Origin: Leeuwenhoekiella sp044542075
GTDB taxonomy: Bacteria; Bacteroidota; Bacteroidia; Flavobacteriales; Flavobacteriaceae
Direction: 5' to 3'
Assembly (NCBI RefSeq): GCF_044542075.1
Contig: NZ_JBITTU010000005.1
Span: 186,001-250,000 of the forward strand
DNA length: 64,000 bases
Position 1 is the stretch's first letter; the number at the start of each line of letters is the position of its first letter. A program made the translations under genes and the position numbers. Positions 25,666 through 34,562 of the stretch are shown here, one piece after another. The notes below the pieces were generated by a model, which saw only the letters and a program-made list of their open reading frames with translations, was not told the DNA's origin and did not search any database.

Positions 25666-26055
25666 ATGGAAATTTTAGTAAGTCAGTTTTTTGGATCGCT
25701 ATTTGGTTTTTTAGCAATTGTTTTTGGTGCTTTTGGTGCTCATGCGCTCAAGAAAAAATTAAATGAAGATCAAATGAGAAGTTTTGAGACCGGAATAAAA
25801 TATCAAATGTATCACGCCATTCTATTATTGATTCTAAGCTTCAATCTTAATTTTAATACACGTTTAGAATCAATTATTATAACCTGCTTTAGCTTGGGTA
25901 CATTTTTATTTTCTTTTTCTATTTATGGTCTTTGCCTTAGTAGTGCTGCAGGAAGAAAAATGCGATTTTTGGGGCCTATAACTCCGTTAGGTGGTTTGTT
26001 ACTTGCTGTAGGGTGGTTATTATTAATGGTATATTTTTTTCAAAGTTATTTTTAA
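25666..26055 (+). CDS. DUF423 family membrane protein
   Basis: A 129-residue inner membrane protein with four helices, of the DUF423 (YwdK/YgdD) family. The N-terminal signature VFGAFGAHALKKKL and the following FETGIKYQMYHAI are clear, and the C-terminal ITPLGGLLLAVGWLLL is typical. Function is not established. It is divergent from apt and has its own terminator. Confidence 0.9.
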   Translation: MEILVSQFFGSLFGFLAIVFGAFGAHALKKKLNEDQMRSFETGIKYQMYHAILLLILSFNLNFNTRLESIIITCFSLGTFLFSFSIYGLCLSSAAGRKMRFLGPITPLGGLLLAVGWLLLMVYFFQSYF

Positions 26056-26057
26056 TA

Positions 26058-26086
26058 AAAAAAGGCTCCCAATTTGGGAGCCTTTT
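26058..26086. terminator. Bidirectional terminator between convergent genes
   Basis: A 13-bp inverted repeat with core AAAGGCTCCC/GGGAGCCTTT and a tiny loop, A-rich on the left and T-rich on the right. It serves the DUF423 gene and the lipoprotein gene that ends at 26114. Confidence 0.88.
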
Positions 26087-26113
26087 ACATTTAGGTTTGA
26101 TAGGCCTAGAGGC

Positions 26114-28168
26114 TTAGTTGTTATATAAATACATAGAAGCAGCTTGTGCTAATGTATTATTTACAGCTGGCGCCACATTACCGCCTTGCGTGAGAGCATT
26201 TACAAACGCATACACAGCACCTTGAGCAACATCTACAACAAATACTGTTTTAGTTTTGTTGTCGTAAGCAACATCAATAGGATTATTCATTAAGGTTGCA
26301 GCTCCTGTAATTATGTTTTGATTGCTGGTAGCAATAGTACCACCATCTGCAGTAGCAGTTAATAAAGCATTAAAGTTTTGTACAACGTGAATACCACCAT
26401 CAATGGCACCACCTGCGGCAAGACCTATGTTTGTCATTACAAGTACATCGTCTGCTTCGCTATAATCAATACCATGTGTTCTTACGATACCTGCAATACC
26501 TATAGTTTTAGTAGCAGATATAGAACCGTCTGTTGTATTTGTAGTTAAAAAGTCTTCAAAAACAGCTAACTCATTAGAGCCAGGGCCGTCAATTACAGCA
26601 AGAAGGTCATTACCCTTAAATGTAATTCCCCAAACGCTTCTTAGTGTACCTCCGGTAAGATCTACAAAATCTGGAGTGAATGAATTTACTAGTGTAAATG
26701 CAGTACCAGAATATGAGTAAACAAATAACATTCCACTTGCGTTATCAGCTACCACAACCTTGTTACCATAAACAGCGATTTCTCTTGGGCTTGTTAAGTT
26801 TGTATTAGTAGCGCTTGCAAAGCTTGCTGTTGCAGTCATCGCTGCGCCAGAGAATGCACTATAGTATTCTAATTGCGCTGCAGGCGTGCGAGCTCCTTGA
26901 ATTAAAACATCTGTAAGAGCAGAGTAGAAGATACCTTCAGAACCTGTAGCAGCAGATGTAACAGTTTTTAAAGTAGCACCAGAACCGTCATAGATTGTAA
27001 TATCACCATTAGCAGTGCTAGTAGTATATAATTTTGTCATTTTATTCATAGAAGCCATTCCGGTTTGACCATCAGTCTCATCACTAGAAAAGTAAATAGA
27101 AGAAGCTCCTTCAAGATCTTTAGAGAATGAAGGCGTTAAGTTACCACCAGTTCCTATGCTTGTAAATCCTAAGACTTTTCCGTTTCCAACTTCAGAAATA
27201 TATACAGCGTTAGTTTCAGAGTCATAAGCAACGTCAATAGGATTTCCCATCATCGTGTTTGATCCTGCAACACGTACTTGCATACTTAATGGTAAAACTT
27301 CACCATCTGATAAAGCATCAAATTTTGTTGAAAAATTAGAAATCATATGAAAACCACCATCATTATTTGCATCAGCAGCACTACCTATATCGGTCATAAT
27401 CATAACATCATCGGTGCCATCGTATGTCAAACCGTGTGTTCTTACGATACCTTCAATAGTTACTCGCTTGGTTGGATTTAAAATACCTGTTGTTGCATTA
27501 GCTGCAAAATTTGCAAATACTGCCAGTTCATTAGAACCTGGACCATCTACAACAGCATATAAATCATTTCCTCTAAAAGCAATTCCCCAAACCGGAAATT
27601 GAATATCTATAGTTGCAGTAAGAGTAAAACCAGAACCACTTAATGTATATACATAAAAGGTATTGTCAGAATTGTCTGAAACTACATAGGTATCACCCAT
27701 TACAGCAATTTCTCTAGGTGAAGTTAAATCTGCAGAACTTGTAAAATCTGCCGTAATTGTTGAAGTTTCTACACCACTTGTTCCTGAGAAAGCTTGTAAA
27801 ACACCAGATGGCATTGCTGCAGCCTGTACTAATAGATCTGATGTTGCATTATAGTATATACCTTCGGTAACTGTAGAGTTTGTAGTAAAAGTCACTAATG
27901 AATCTCCAGAAATACTGTATTTAAAGATTGAAGGGTTTGAAGCGTTTGTATTTGTAACATAAAGCTCAGAACGTCTTCCCGGTGTTACAGGAACTGCGCA
28001 AGGTGCACAAGAGCCCCCACAATCGATACCTGTTTCTGTACCATTCATAATCCCATCATCACAAGTTGCGATTGCAATAGGATCTTCAGAATAATCGTCG
28101 TTGTCGCAACTACTTAGGCTCAAAAGCGCAAGTGACAGCATACTGATTTTAGTAAAAATGTGTTTCAT
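26114..28168 (-). CDS. Large lipoprotein with internally duplicated propeller-like repeats
   Basis: Function unknown. The 684-residue product has a signal peptide and lipobox LLSLSSC (Cys21). A Cys-rich linker follows, CDDGIMNGTETGIDCGG, a motif frequent in Bacteroidota surface lipoproteins. The rest consists of two tandem copies of about 300 residues (roughly 67-365 and 378-684). Matching blocks in the copies include GPGSNELAVF, GIVRTHG, NNPIDVAYD/GNPIDVAYD, and SPREIAV. Each copy is beta-rich with short repeats and could form a beta-propeller, which is inference. It is probably surface-exposed. The gene is monocistronic. Confidence 0.78.
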   Translation of the reverse strand: MKHIFTKISMLSLALLSLSSCDNDDYSEDPIAIATCDDGIMNGTETGIDCGGSCAPCAVPVTPGRRSELYVTNTNASNPSIFKYSISGDSLVTFTTNSTVTEGIYYNATSDLLVQAAAMPSGVLQAFSGTSGVETSTITADFTSSADLTSPREIAVMGDTYVVSDNSDNTFYVYTLSGSGFTLTATIDIQFPVWGIAFRGNDLYAVVDGPGSNELAVFANFAANATTGILNPTKRVTIEGIVRTHGLTYDGTDDVMIMTDIGSAADANNDGGFHMISNFSTKFDALSDGEVLPLSMQVRVAGSNTMMGNPIDVAYDSETNAVYISEVGNGKVLGFTSIGTGGNLTPSFSKDLEGASSIYFSSDETDGQTGMASMNKMTKLYTTSTANGDITIYDGSGATLKTVTSAATGSEGIFYSALTDVLIQGARTPAAQLEYYSAFSGAAMTATASFASATNTNLTSPREIAVYGNKVVVADNASGMLFVYSYSGTAFTLVNSFTPDFVDLTGGTLRSVWGITFKGNDLLAVIDGPGSNELAVFEDFLTTNTTDGSISATKTIGIAGIVRTHGIDYSEADDVLVMTNIGLAAGGAIDGGIHVVQNFNALLTATADGGTIATSNQNIITGAATLMNNPIDVAYDNKTKTVFVVDVAQGAVYAFVNALTQGGNVAPAVNNTLAQAASMYLYNN

Positions 28169-28470
28169 AATATTGAGTATTTTGGATTAATTAAAAGTTG
28201 TATCCAAAGAGAATACACAATATGTACGGAGTATTGATTATTAAGGTTTTATTGAGTTGTATTAAAGATTTGTTAAAAACTATATGTGATGATTACGCAT
28301 AATGAATACTTTGTGCATAATTTAGATAATTTTCATATCGATAATTGCTATTTCTTAGCAAAATCTCAAAAACGTTTTACCCCAATTATAAAGAATTCTT
28401 GAAGTATTTATTTGACTGAAGGACAACTTAAATTGTGATATTTAGATTTGGTAAATATTTATATATAACC
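28169..28470. other. Intergenic region, probable promoter of the large lipoprotein
   Basis: About 300 AT-rich bases with no supported coding frame. It must hold the lipoprotein promoter on the minus strand, but I found no exact -7 consensus. Confidence 0.4.
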
Positions 28471-28506
28471 AAAAAAAAAATCCCCTAGTTAAATCTAGGG
28501 GATTTT
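28471..28506 (-). terminator. Rho-independent terminator of the thiamin operon
   Basis: Stem AAAATCCCCTAG (28477-28488) pairs perfectly with 28495-28506 around a 6-base loop. On the minus strand it is followed by a run of T. It lies about 155 bases after the tenA stop, leaving an apparently noncoding tail. Confidence 0.85.
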
Positions 28507-28661
28507 GAAATATATAATTAACGCTTAGTGAATTCGATATTAAGGCGGCTAATCCAAATAAATATATAGAAAACATTTTGTCAATCTTACTTACTTATCT
28601 TAATGACGATAGGTTTATTCTTGCGTGACAAATTTTTTTTTATTTAATTGAATTTTAACAA

Positions 28662-29315
28662 TTAGATCTCCCAGCTATTTAATTTTGAAGCACTATCCCA
28701 AAACATATATTCGAGCTGACTAGCGATGTAAAAAGCACTATGCATTTTATCAAGTTGACTTTGACTGCAGTTTTGTGCTACCCGATCGCATATAGCAATA
28801 GCTTGTTCTACCAGTAATCCAAATTCTTCACCAGCATAGGTGTCAATCCATTTTTGGTACGGATTATTTTTTGAGGTTTGATTTGCATAAATAAAATCAC
28901 CTACTTCTTTATATATCCAAAAGCAGGGCAGTACTGCCGCCATTGCAACTTCAACCTGATCTAGTGCAGCTGTGCTCTTTAAAAAGTGAATATAGTGATG
29001 ACAAGCAGGGCTTATTTGCTGTGTCTTGGTGATTTTGAAATCATTAAAAAAGGATTCATGCAAAGCATTTTCTACTACAATTGCACCTTCAGCAAAACGG
29101 GTATAAGCAAGGATATCCTGCACATCATGACATCGCGCAGCAATTAAAGCAAGTGCTCTCCCAAAGTTTTCTAAATAAATTGAATCTTGCTGTATATAAA
29201 ATTGAAACTGCTCAAGCGGTAGCGAACCATCTGCTAATTGATTGATAAATGGCATTTTAATAATTCTGTCGTATATAGGCTGAATACGGTTCCAGCTGGT
29301 ATTACTCCATTTCAT
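28662..29315 (-). CDS. tenA: Thiaminase II / aminopyrimidine aminohydrolase
   Basis: Salvages the pyrimidine part of degraded thiamin by hydrolysing aminopyrimidine to hydroxymethylpyrimidine (HMP). The 217-residue all-helical protein has TenA stretches such as QFYIQQDSIYLENFGRAL and the C-terminal region with LEYMFWDSA, where the conserved Glu sits. The start overlaps the thiD 3' end by 14 bases. It is the last gene of the thiM-thiE-thiD-tenA operon and feeds HMP to ThiD. Confidence 0.93.
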   Translation of the reverse strand: MKWSNTSWNRIQPIYDRIIKMPFINQLADGSLPLEQFQFYIQQDSIYLENFGRALALIAARCHDVQDILAYTRFAEGAIVVENALHESFFNDFKITKTQQISPACHHYIHFLKSTAALDQVEVAMAAVLPCFWIYKEVGDFIYANQTSKNNPYQKWIDTYAGEEFGLLVEQAIAICDRVAQNCSQSQLDKMHSAFYIASQLEYMFWDSASKLNSWEI

Positions 29316-30135
29316 TTTTTATAAGTTTTTGAGGATCAAAAAAGTGATTTAATGGTCCGTTACCGTTACCTATCATCACATCTTTTGCGTGATAAATTGC
29401 TTTATGCACATAGTCCTGTCCTAGTTTTACTGCACGCTCTAAGGTTTCTCCTTGTGCGATATACGAAGCAATCGCCGAAGAAAGCGTACAACCAGATCCG
29501 TGCATATTTTGGGTTTCAAAACGTTCATATGAATATTCTACAACGCTCCCGTCTTCTTTGAAGTAAAGTGATGTAAGTATATTTTCTTTTAAATGTCCAC
29601 CTTTCAATAAAACCGATTTACAGCCTAATTGTAAAATTTTTTGTCCAGCAACATACATATCGTCGAGATTTTTTACTTCCATATTTGCTAACAAAGCAGC
29701 CTCATCCATATTTGGGGTTATAATCGATGCAACAGGAAACAAATGAGTGGTAAGACTTTTTATAGTCGCTTCCTCAATTAGTTTATGACCGCTGGTAGCT
29801 ACCATTACAGGGTCAAAAACAACAGGTATGTTAGGATGCTGGTTGAGGTATCTTGCAATAGTTTCCACCAGTTGCGGGGTATGTACCATCCCTATTTTTA
29901 CTGCGGAAGGTAATATATCTTCAAAAATAGAAGCTAATTGCTCATCAACTACAGAAACAGGAATTGAGAAAATTGACTTTACTCCGGTTGTATTTTGAAC
30001 GGGTAGTGCCGTCAAGACCGTAGTAGCATAACACCCCAGAGCAGAAATTGTTTTTAAATCTGCTTGTAATCCCGCGCCACCACTGCCGTCAAAACCTGCA
30101 ATACTCAAAACAGAAGGATACGTATAATGTTTCAT
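29302..30135 (-). CDS. thiD: Hydroxymethylpyrimidine/phosphomethylpyrimidine kinase
   Basis: Phosphorylates HMP and then HMP-phosphate to HMP-diphosphate for thiamin phosphate synthesis. The 277-residue ribokinase-fold enzyme shows SIAGFDGSGGAGLQADLKT near the start, the FDPVMVATSG region, and the C-terminal MHGSGCTLSSAIAS with the catalytic Asp-equivalent site of the family's GxGC motif. It lies 3 bases downstream of thiE and overlaps tenA. Confidence 0.95.
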   Translation of the reverse strand: MKHYTYPSVLSIAGFDGSGGAGLQADLKTISALGCYATTVLTALPVQNTTGVKSIFSIPVSVVDEQLASIFEDILPSAVKIGMVHTPQLVETIARYLNQHPNIPVVFDPVMVATSGHKLIEEATIKSLTTHLFPVASIITPNMDEAALLANMEVKNLDDMYVAGQKILQLGCKSVLLKGGHLKENILTSLYFKEDGSVVEYSYERFETQNMHGSGCTLSSAIASYIAQGETLERAVKLGQDYVHKAIYHAKDVMIGNGNGPLNHFFDPQKLIKNEME

Positions 30136-30138
30136 GGT

Positions 30139-30798
30139 TTAGCTTAAGTTGTGTTTATATCTTGAAGCTTTTTCAATTTCTTTACGAAAAAGAGATGCGG
30201 CTTTTTGAGGGTTATTAACACCACATATTGCCGAAACAACAGCCACACAATCTGCACCGGCTTCAATTATTTCTCTTGTATTTGATGCTTTTATACTGCC
30301 TATTGCAACCAGAGGTTTTTCGGTAGCATTTCTAATTTGCTGAATACCTTCAATTCCCCAGGCGGTAACAGTATCGGTTTTTGTGGGAGTTTTAAACACC
30401 GGACTTATTCCCAGATAATCTGATGTATAGGTTTGTTCGTTATATAGCTGTTCTAGATATTCAATAGAGTAGCCCAATAACCTGCAGGTTTCCCAGTCTT
30501 TTCTAATTGCTGTGGGGTTAATATCGTTATTACCCACGTGTATTCCGTAAGCTTTTGCTTCCTGGGCAACGCTTAGATTGTCATTAATTATTAAGGGAAT
30601 ATCATATTTAGTAGTAACCTCTTTAAGCCGAAGCGCTTTATCTAAAAACTCTACATAAGTTGCTTTCTTTTCGCGCAGCTGTATAAGGTCTACTCCACCT
30701 TTTATAGCTTCTTCGGCAACTTTTAAAAAATCTTTACCACCGCAAGCTTCTTCAGATAGGACTAAATACAATCGGTATGGAAATGAATTTTTATTCAT
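30139..30798 (-). CDS. thiE: Thiamine-phosphate synthase
   Basis: Joins HMP-diphosphate and thiazole phosphate to give thiamin phosphate. The 219-residue TIM-barrel has DLIQLREKKATYVEF, IPLIINDNLSVA, GIHVGNND and LGISPVFKTPTKTD, then VAIGSIKASNTREI near the C-terminus. Many ThiE have GQxD where this one has GNND, a minor variation. It abuts the thiM stop without a gap. Confidence 0.94.
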   Translation of the reverse strand: MNKNSFPYRLYLVLSEEACGGKDFLKVAEEAIKGGVDLIQLREKKATYVEFLDKALRLKEVTTKYDIPLIINDNLSVAQEAKAYGIHVGNNDINPTAIRKDWETCRLLGYSIEYLEQLYNEQTYTSDYLGISPVFKTPTKTDTVTAWGIEGIQQIRNATEKPLVAIGSIKASNTREIIEAGADCVAVVSAICGVNNPQKAASLFRKEIEKASRYKHNLS

Positions 30799-31593
30799 TT
30801 AATTAGAAAGTTTAATATGTTGTAAAAATTCGGTTTCTGTGATGTTATACAATTTATCGAGGATATTCATTTGTAAACTGCCGGGCCCTGCGCTATGTTT
30901 TGCAGCCAGTTCACCAGCTATACTAATTAGAGCGGTAGCGGCTATAGCTGCTTCAATTTGATCTGGTATTATAGCAATGAAAGCAGCAAGTATAGCGGTT
31001 GCAGAACAACCCATACCTGTGATTTTTGTCATTAAGGCATTACCATTACTTAATCTAAATTCTTGATCTTCATTTACAATAACATCAGTCTCGCCAGAGA
31101 TTACAACAAGGCATCCAAATTCTTTAGTTAAGTATCTGGCAGCATCTATAGCTTCAAGACTCGACGCAGAACTGTCAACACCCTTAGTTTGGGTTTTATT
31201 GTGTTTTGCTAACGCCAAGATTTCTGAGGCATTGCCTCGTATTGCAGTAGGTTTAAGATCTAAAAGTCTATTTAATACTTCATCGCGATATGGCGTAGCA
31301 CCTGCGCCCACCGGGTCTAAAATCCAGGGTTTGTTATTGTGGTTAGCCTCTGTTGCTGCGATGAGCATAGATTCTACCCAATATTCATCTAAGGTGCCTA
31401 TATTAATTACAAGTGCGTTGCATATTTTTTGCATAGATGCCATCTCATGGTGTGCGTGTGCCATAATAGGAGATGCGCCAATGGCAAGAAGTGCATTTGC
31501 AGTGTTATTCATCACTACATAATTTGTGATGTTTTGTACTAGAGGTGATTGATTTCTTACGGTTAAAATATGTTGCCAGAGTTTCTCGTTCAT
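30799..31593 (-). CDS. thiM: Hydroxyethylthiazole kinase
   Basis: Phosphorylates salvaged hydroxyethylthiazole to thiazole phosphate. The 264-residue ribokinase-like enzyme has PLVQNITNYVVMNNTANALLA (residues about 17-37, shown in part), ILDPVGAGATPYR, and KITGMGCSATAILAAF with the catalytic Cys/Gly motif. It is first in the operon, behind a TPP riboswitch, so expression should fall when thiamin pyrophosphate is plentiful. Together with ThiE, ThiD and TenA it forms a complete salvage set; thiC, thiG and thiS are not in the window. Confidence 0.95.
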   Translation of the reverse strand: MNEKLWQHILTVRNQSPLVQNITNYVVMNNTANALLAIGASPIMAHAHHEMASMQKICNALVINIGTLDEYWVESMLIAATEANHNNKPWILDPVGAGATPYRDEVLNRLLDLKPTAIRGNASEILALAKHNKTQTKGVDSSASSLEAIDAARYLTKEFGCLVVISGETDVIVNEDQEFRLSNGNALMTKITGMGCSATAILAAFIAIIPDQIEAAIAATALISIAGELAAKHSAGPGSLQMNILDKLYNITETEFLQHIKLSN

Positions 31594-31656
31594 CGCGTAT
31601 GTTTTAAAATTTACGGCTAGAGGATACTGCTCTTTCTGGAGTAGAAGTTCTGTTAC

Positions 31657-31730
31657 TTTTCCCTACGCTGGTGTTAACCAAACAGGTTCAAAGGGACTGT
31701 CTCAATTCTAGATAGAATACCCCTAAAGCC
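31657..31730 (-). ncRNA. TPP (THI-box) riboswitch
   Basis: Read on the minus strand, the leader of thiM contains the THI-box elements in order: GGGGTATTC, then TTGAGACAGTCCCTTTGAACC, split here as TTGAGA and CCCTTTGAACCTG, and ACACCAGCGTAGGGAA. These form the P1 closing stem and the conserved TPP-sensing core. No T-run hairpin follows in the roughly 60 bases before the thiM ATG, which suggests translational control. Confidence 0.95.
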
Positions 31731-31734
31731 AACT

Positions 31735-31742
31735 CAAAGATA
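31735..31742 (-). promoter_or_regulatory. -7 promoter element of the thi operon
   Basis: The minus strand reads TATCTTTG, an exact TAnnTTTG match. It lies just upstream of the riboswitch, so transcription would start within a few bases of the aptamer's first strand. No clear -33 element. Confidence 0.6.
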
Positions 31743-31888
31743 GGAGTTCTGTGAGAGAATACCGCAGCTTAATCATGCAAAAGACTAGATGAATATGCTT
31801 AGTGTTTTGAAGGTAATAAATTTAGAAACACCTGCCCGTTTATACTATATCTGGCGAGGTTGTACATATAACTGCATAGTTTATCCAT

Positions 31889-32026
31889 ATGCTTAAAGAA
31901 GATAAAATCTATTCTTGTAAAGCGTATTTACACTACACCAATCAGAATTTAACCATTCTCGGTTGCCATGAGTTCGAAATCGATTGCGAGTCTTTGATTT
32001 TTGTAAATTTATATAGACTTCAATAG
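31889..32026 (+). CDS. Possible small ORF, 45 residues
   Basis: An ATG-started frame between the thi promoter and the inositol oxygenase gene, ending TAG at 32024. The product (starts MLKEDKIYSCKAYLHY) has three Cys and matches no family I know. No promoter element or ribosome site stands out. It may be chance or a remnant of a longer gene. The rest of the 31743-32089 region holds nothing I recognise. Confidence 0.2.
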   Translation: MLKEDKIYSCKAYLHYTNQNLTILGCHEFEIDCESLIFVNLYRLQ

Positions 32027-32089
32027 ATTTTCTAACAGGTCTAAAAAGTACGTTTTAAAGCTAAAATGTTTAATTAAAAATAAAATATT

Positions 32090-32956
32090 ATGGATGCTAC
32101 AGCAAACGGTCCTATGCAAAATCTAGACGATTGGGAAGATGACTTATTAAACAGATATCCAGACCCAGAACCTTCAGAGAAAAGTGAGGAAGAATTTAGA
32201 AACTATATAGATTCAGATCGGATAGATACGGTTAAAGAATTTTACCGTGTAAATCATAAATACCAGACGTATGATTTTGTTACTCAAAAGGAAAACGAAT
32301 TTTTAAAGTTTGATCGTAGAAAAATGTCTATATGGGAAGCCATCGACTTCTTAAATACACTCGTAGATGATAGTGATCCTGATATTGATTTAGATCAATT
32401 GCAGCATTTACTACAAACATCTGAAGCTATACGTGCAGACGGTCACCCAGACTGGTTTGTGCTTACCGGATTTTTACACGATGTAGGCAAAGTATTATGT
32501 CTTTTTGGAGAGCCACAATGGGCAGTCGTAGGAGATACTTTCCCGGTAGGGTGTGCTTTTTCTGATAAAATAGTTTACCCGGAGTTTTTTAAAGACAATC
32601 CTGATATCCATAATGAGAAGTACACATCTAAACTTGGGATTTATGAAGAAAACTGCGGTCTCGATAAGGTTAAAATGAGTTGGGGACACGATGAGTATTT
32701 ATACCAGATACTTAAAGACTATATGCCCGAACCTGCATTGTATATGATACGTTATCACTCGTTTTACTCACAACATAGAGAAAATGCATATGCACATTTA
32801 ATGACTCAAAAGGATCACGAGATGTTTGAGTGGGTTAAGAAATTTAATCCCTACGATTTGTATTCAAAAGCACCAGTGCCGCCAGATTCTAAAAAATTGA
32901 GACCGTATTACGAAGAATTGGTAAAAAAATACTTACCGGAAACCTTAATGTTTTAA
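32090..32956 (+). CDS. Inositol oxygenase (MIOX)
   Basis: Diiron enzyme that cleaves the ring of myo-inositol with oxygen to give D-glucuronate. The 288-residue length matches animal MIOX. All six iron ligands can be placed by motif: His106 (LQHLLQTSEAIR), His130 and Asp131 (GFLHDVGK), His200 (MSWGHDEY), His223 (RYHSFYS) and Asp256 (FNPYDLYSK). The first 25 residues are acidic and variable. MIOX is best known from eukaryotes and is patchy in bacteria. The next gene, 25 bases on, is a sodium/solute symporter, so the pair probably imports and oxidises inositol. Glucuronate-degrading genes are not in the window. Confidence 0.92.
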   Translation: MDATANGPMQNLDDWEDDLLNRYPDPEPSEKSEEEFRNYIDSDRIDTVKEFYRVNHKYQTYDFVTQKENEFLKFDRRKMSIWEAIDFLNTLVDDSDPDIDLDQLQHLLQTSEAIRADGHPDWFVLTGFLHDVGKVLCLFGEPQWAVVGDTFPVGCAFSDKIVYPEFFKDNPDIHNEKYTSKLGIYEENCGLDKVKMSWGHDEYLYQILKDYMPEPALYMIRYHSFYSQHRENAYAHLMTQKDHEMFEWVKKFNPYDLYSKAPVPPDSKKLRPYYEELVKKYLPETLMF

Positions 32957-32981
32957 TCGGGCAAAGAAGATCTTTTAAATT

Positions 32982-34550
32982 ATGACAGCTACCTATATAG
33001 GTTTTTTTGGATTCACCTTATTTGTAATTCTTTATACGACCTGGAAACTACGTAAAGATCAATTTACAACCGCAAATGGTTATTTTTTGGCCGGCAGAAC
33101 GCTTACAGGTACTGTAATTGCCGGGTCAATGATTCTTACAAATATATCTACAGAACATCTTATAGGTATGAACGGGAGTTCGTATCAAAATGGTATTATA
33201 GTAATCGCCTGGGAAGTAACCTCGGCGATTGCGCTCGTTATTGCAGCCTTATTTTTTATACCGCGTTTTATACGAATGGGGCTCACTACAATTCCTGAGT
33301 ATCTCGAGAAACGCTTTGACAGTACCACGCGATCTGTAGTTGCATTTTTATTAATGCTCTCCTTTGTGGTGACACTGTTGCCAATTGTATTGTATACAGG
33401 TGCGATAAATATCGAAAGTGTTTTCAGTTTTTCTGAAATGTTTGATATTTCTAGGTCTACAGCACTTGTCTATACCGTCCTGGTAATAGGAGTAATTGGT
33501 TCTTTATATGCGATTTTTGGCGGACTGAAAGCTGTTGCCTATTCCGATACTTTAAATGGAGTAGGGCTTATGGCGGGGGGAATTTTGATTCCGCTATTTG
33601 CGTTATATCAAATAGGTGATGGAAGTATTTTTGGAGGAATGCAAACGGTTTATGATTTTGCTCCCGAAAAGTTTGACATCATAGGTGCTGCTGATTCTAA
33701 CCTTCCTTTTTCAACTTTATTTACCGGTTTAATGATTAATCAAGTGTATTTCTGGGGGATGAATCAAGCGATTATTCAACGAGCATTTGGTGCAAAGAAT
33801 CTTGCTGAAGCGCAGAAAGGGCTTATTTATACTGGTGTTTTGAAGCTTTTTGTCCCCATTATCATCGTGTTGCCGGGACTTATAGCGTATTACTATTTTC
33901 AAGATGAATTTCAAGCAACACCAGATTTAATTTATCCATTGCTCGTAAAAAAAGTATTGCCTACCTACTTATTCGGTTTCTTTGCTGCCGTAATTCTGGG
34001 AGCAGTTTTAAGTACCTTTAATAGTGTACTCAACTCTGCGAGTACCATATTTTGTCTTGATATTTATAAGAAGCTTATTAACCCAACCGTATCTGATAGA
34101 AAGCTGGTGCGCTTTGGTAAGTTATCTTCATTAGTTTTAGCAGTTTTAGCTATCGCTGTTGCTCCTATGGTTGCATATGCACCAGACGGTTTGTATTTAT
34201 TGCTTCAGGAACTAAACGGAATCTTTTTTATTCCTATTTCTTCTGTAATTATAGCAGGAATCTTCTTTAAACGAATCAATGCCAAAGGAGCAAAGGCAGG
34301 TTTGCTATTTGGTTTTTCATTCTATATTCTAACAACGTTTATTCTAAAATTAGATATACACTTTGTGCATCTTTGGGGTATTGAGTTCGTTCTAAATTTC
34401 CTGATTATGTTTTTGGTTTCTAAAGTAACTTTTAAAGGTAATTATGTTCAGGAATTGTATCCCAATCCCAGTGAACCCTGGAAATATGTAAACGTTGCAG
34501 GATCTATACTGGTTGCACTTACCGTGGGAATATATATATGGTTATCCTAA
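32982..34550 (+). CDS. Sodium:solute symporter (SSS family), probable inositol transporter
   Basis: A 522-residue inner membrane transporter with about 13-14 helices. The SSS core is evident in FFLAGRTL-like YFLAGRTLTGTVIAGSM, GLTTIPEYLEKRF, YAIFGGLKAVAYSDT and the LGAVLSTFNSVLNSASTIF stretch in helix 8, where sodium-site Ser/Thr residues lie. It resembles the SGLT/SMIT sugar and inositol branch. Substrate is inferred from the upstream inositol oxygenase gene, with which it forms a two-gene unit. Confidence 0.88.
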   Translation: MTATYIGFFGFTLFVILYTTWKLRKDQFTTANGYFLAGRTLTGTVIAGSMILTNISTEHLIGMNGSSYQNGIIVIAWEVTSAIALVIAALFFIPRFIRMGLTTIPEYLEKRFDSTTRSVVAFLLMLSFVVTLLPIVLYTGAINIESVFSFSEMFDISRSTALVYTVLVIGVIGSLYAIFGGLKAVAYSDTLNGVGLMAGGILIPLFALYQIGDGSIFGGMQTVYDFAPEKFDIIGAADSNLPFSTLFTGLMINQVYFWGMNQAIIQRAFGAKNLAEAQKGLIYTGVLKLFVPIIIVLPGLIAYYYFQDEFQATPDLIYPLLVKKVLPTYLFGFFAAVILGAVLSTFNSVLNSASTIFCLDIYKKLINPTVSDRKLVRFGKLSSLVLAVLAIAVAPMVAYAPDGLYLLLQELNGIFFIPISSVIIAGIFFKRINAKGAKAGLLFGFSFYILTTFILKLDIHFVHLWGIEFVLNFLIMFLVSKVTFKGNYVQELYPNPSEPWKYVNVAGSILVALTVGIYIWLS

Positions 34551-34562
34551 AAGAAATTTAAC

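Noticed and set aside
28518..28580. An open 20-codon stretch on the minus strand ending in a stop just before the thi terminator
   Set aside because: It has no start codon and is bounded by an in-frame stop; too short to call a gene or a remnant of one.
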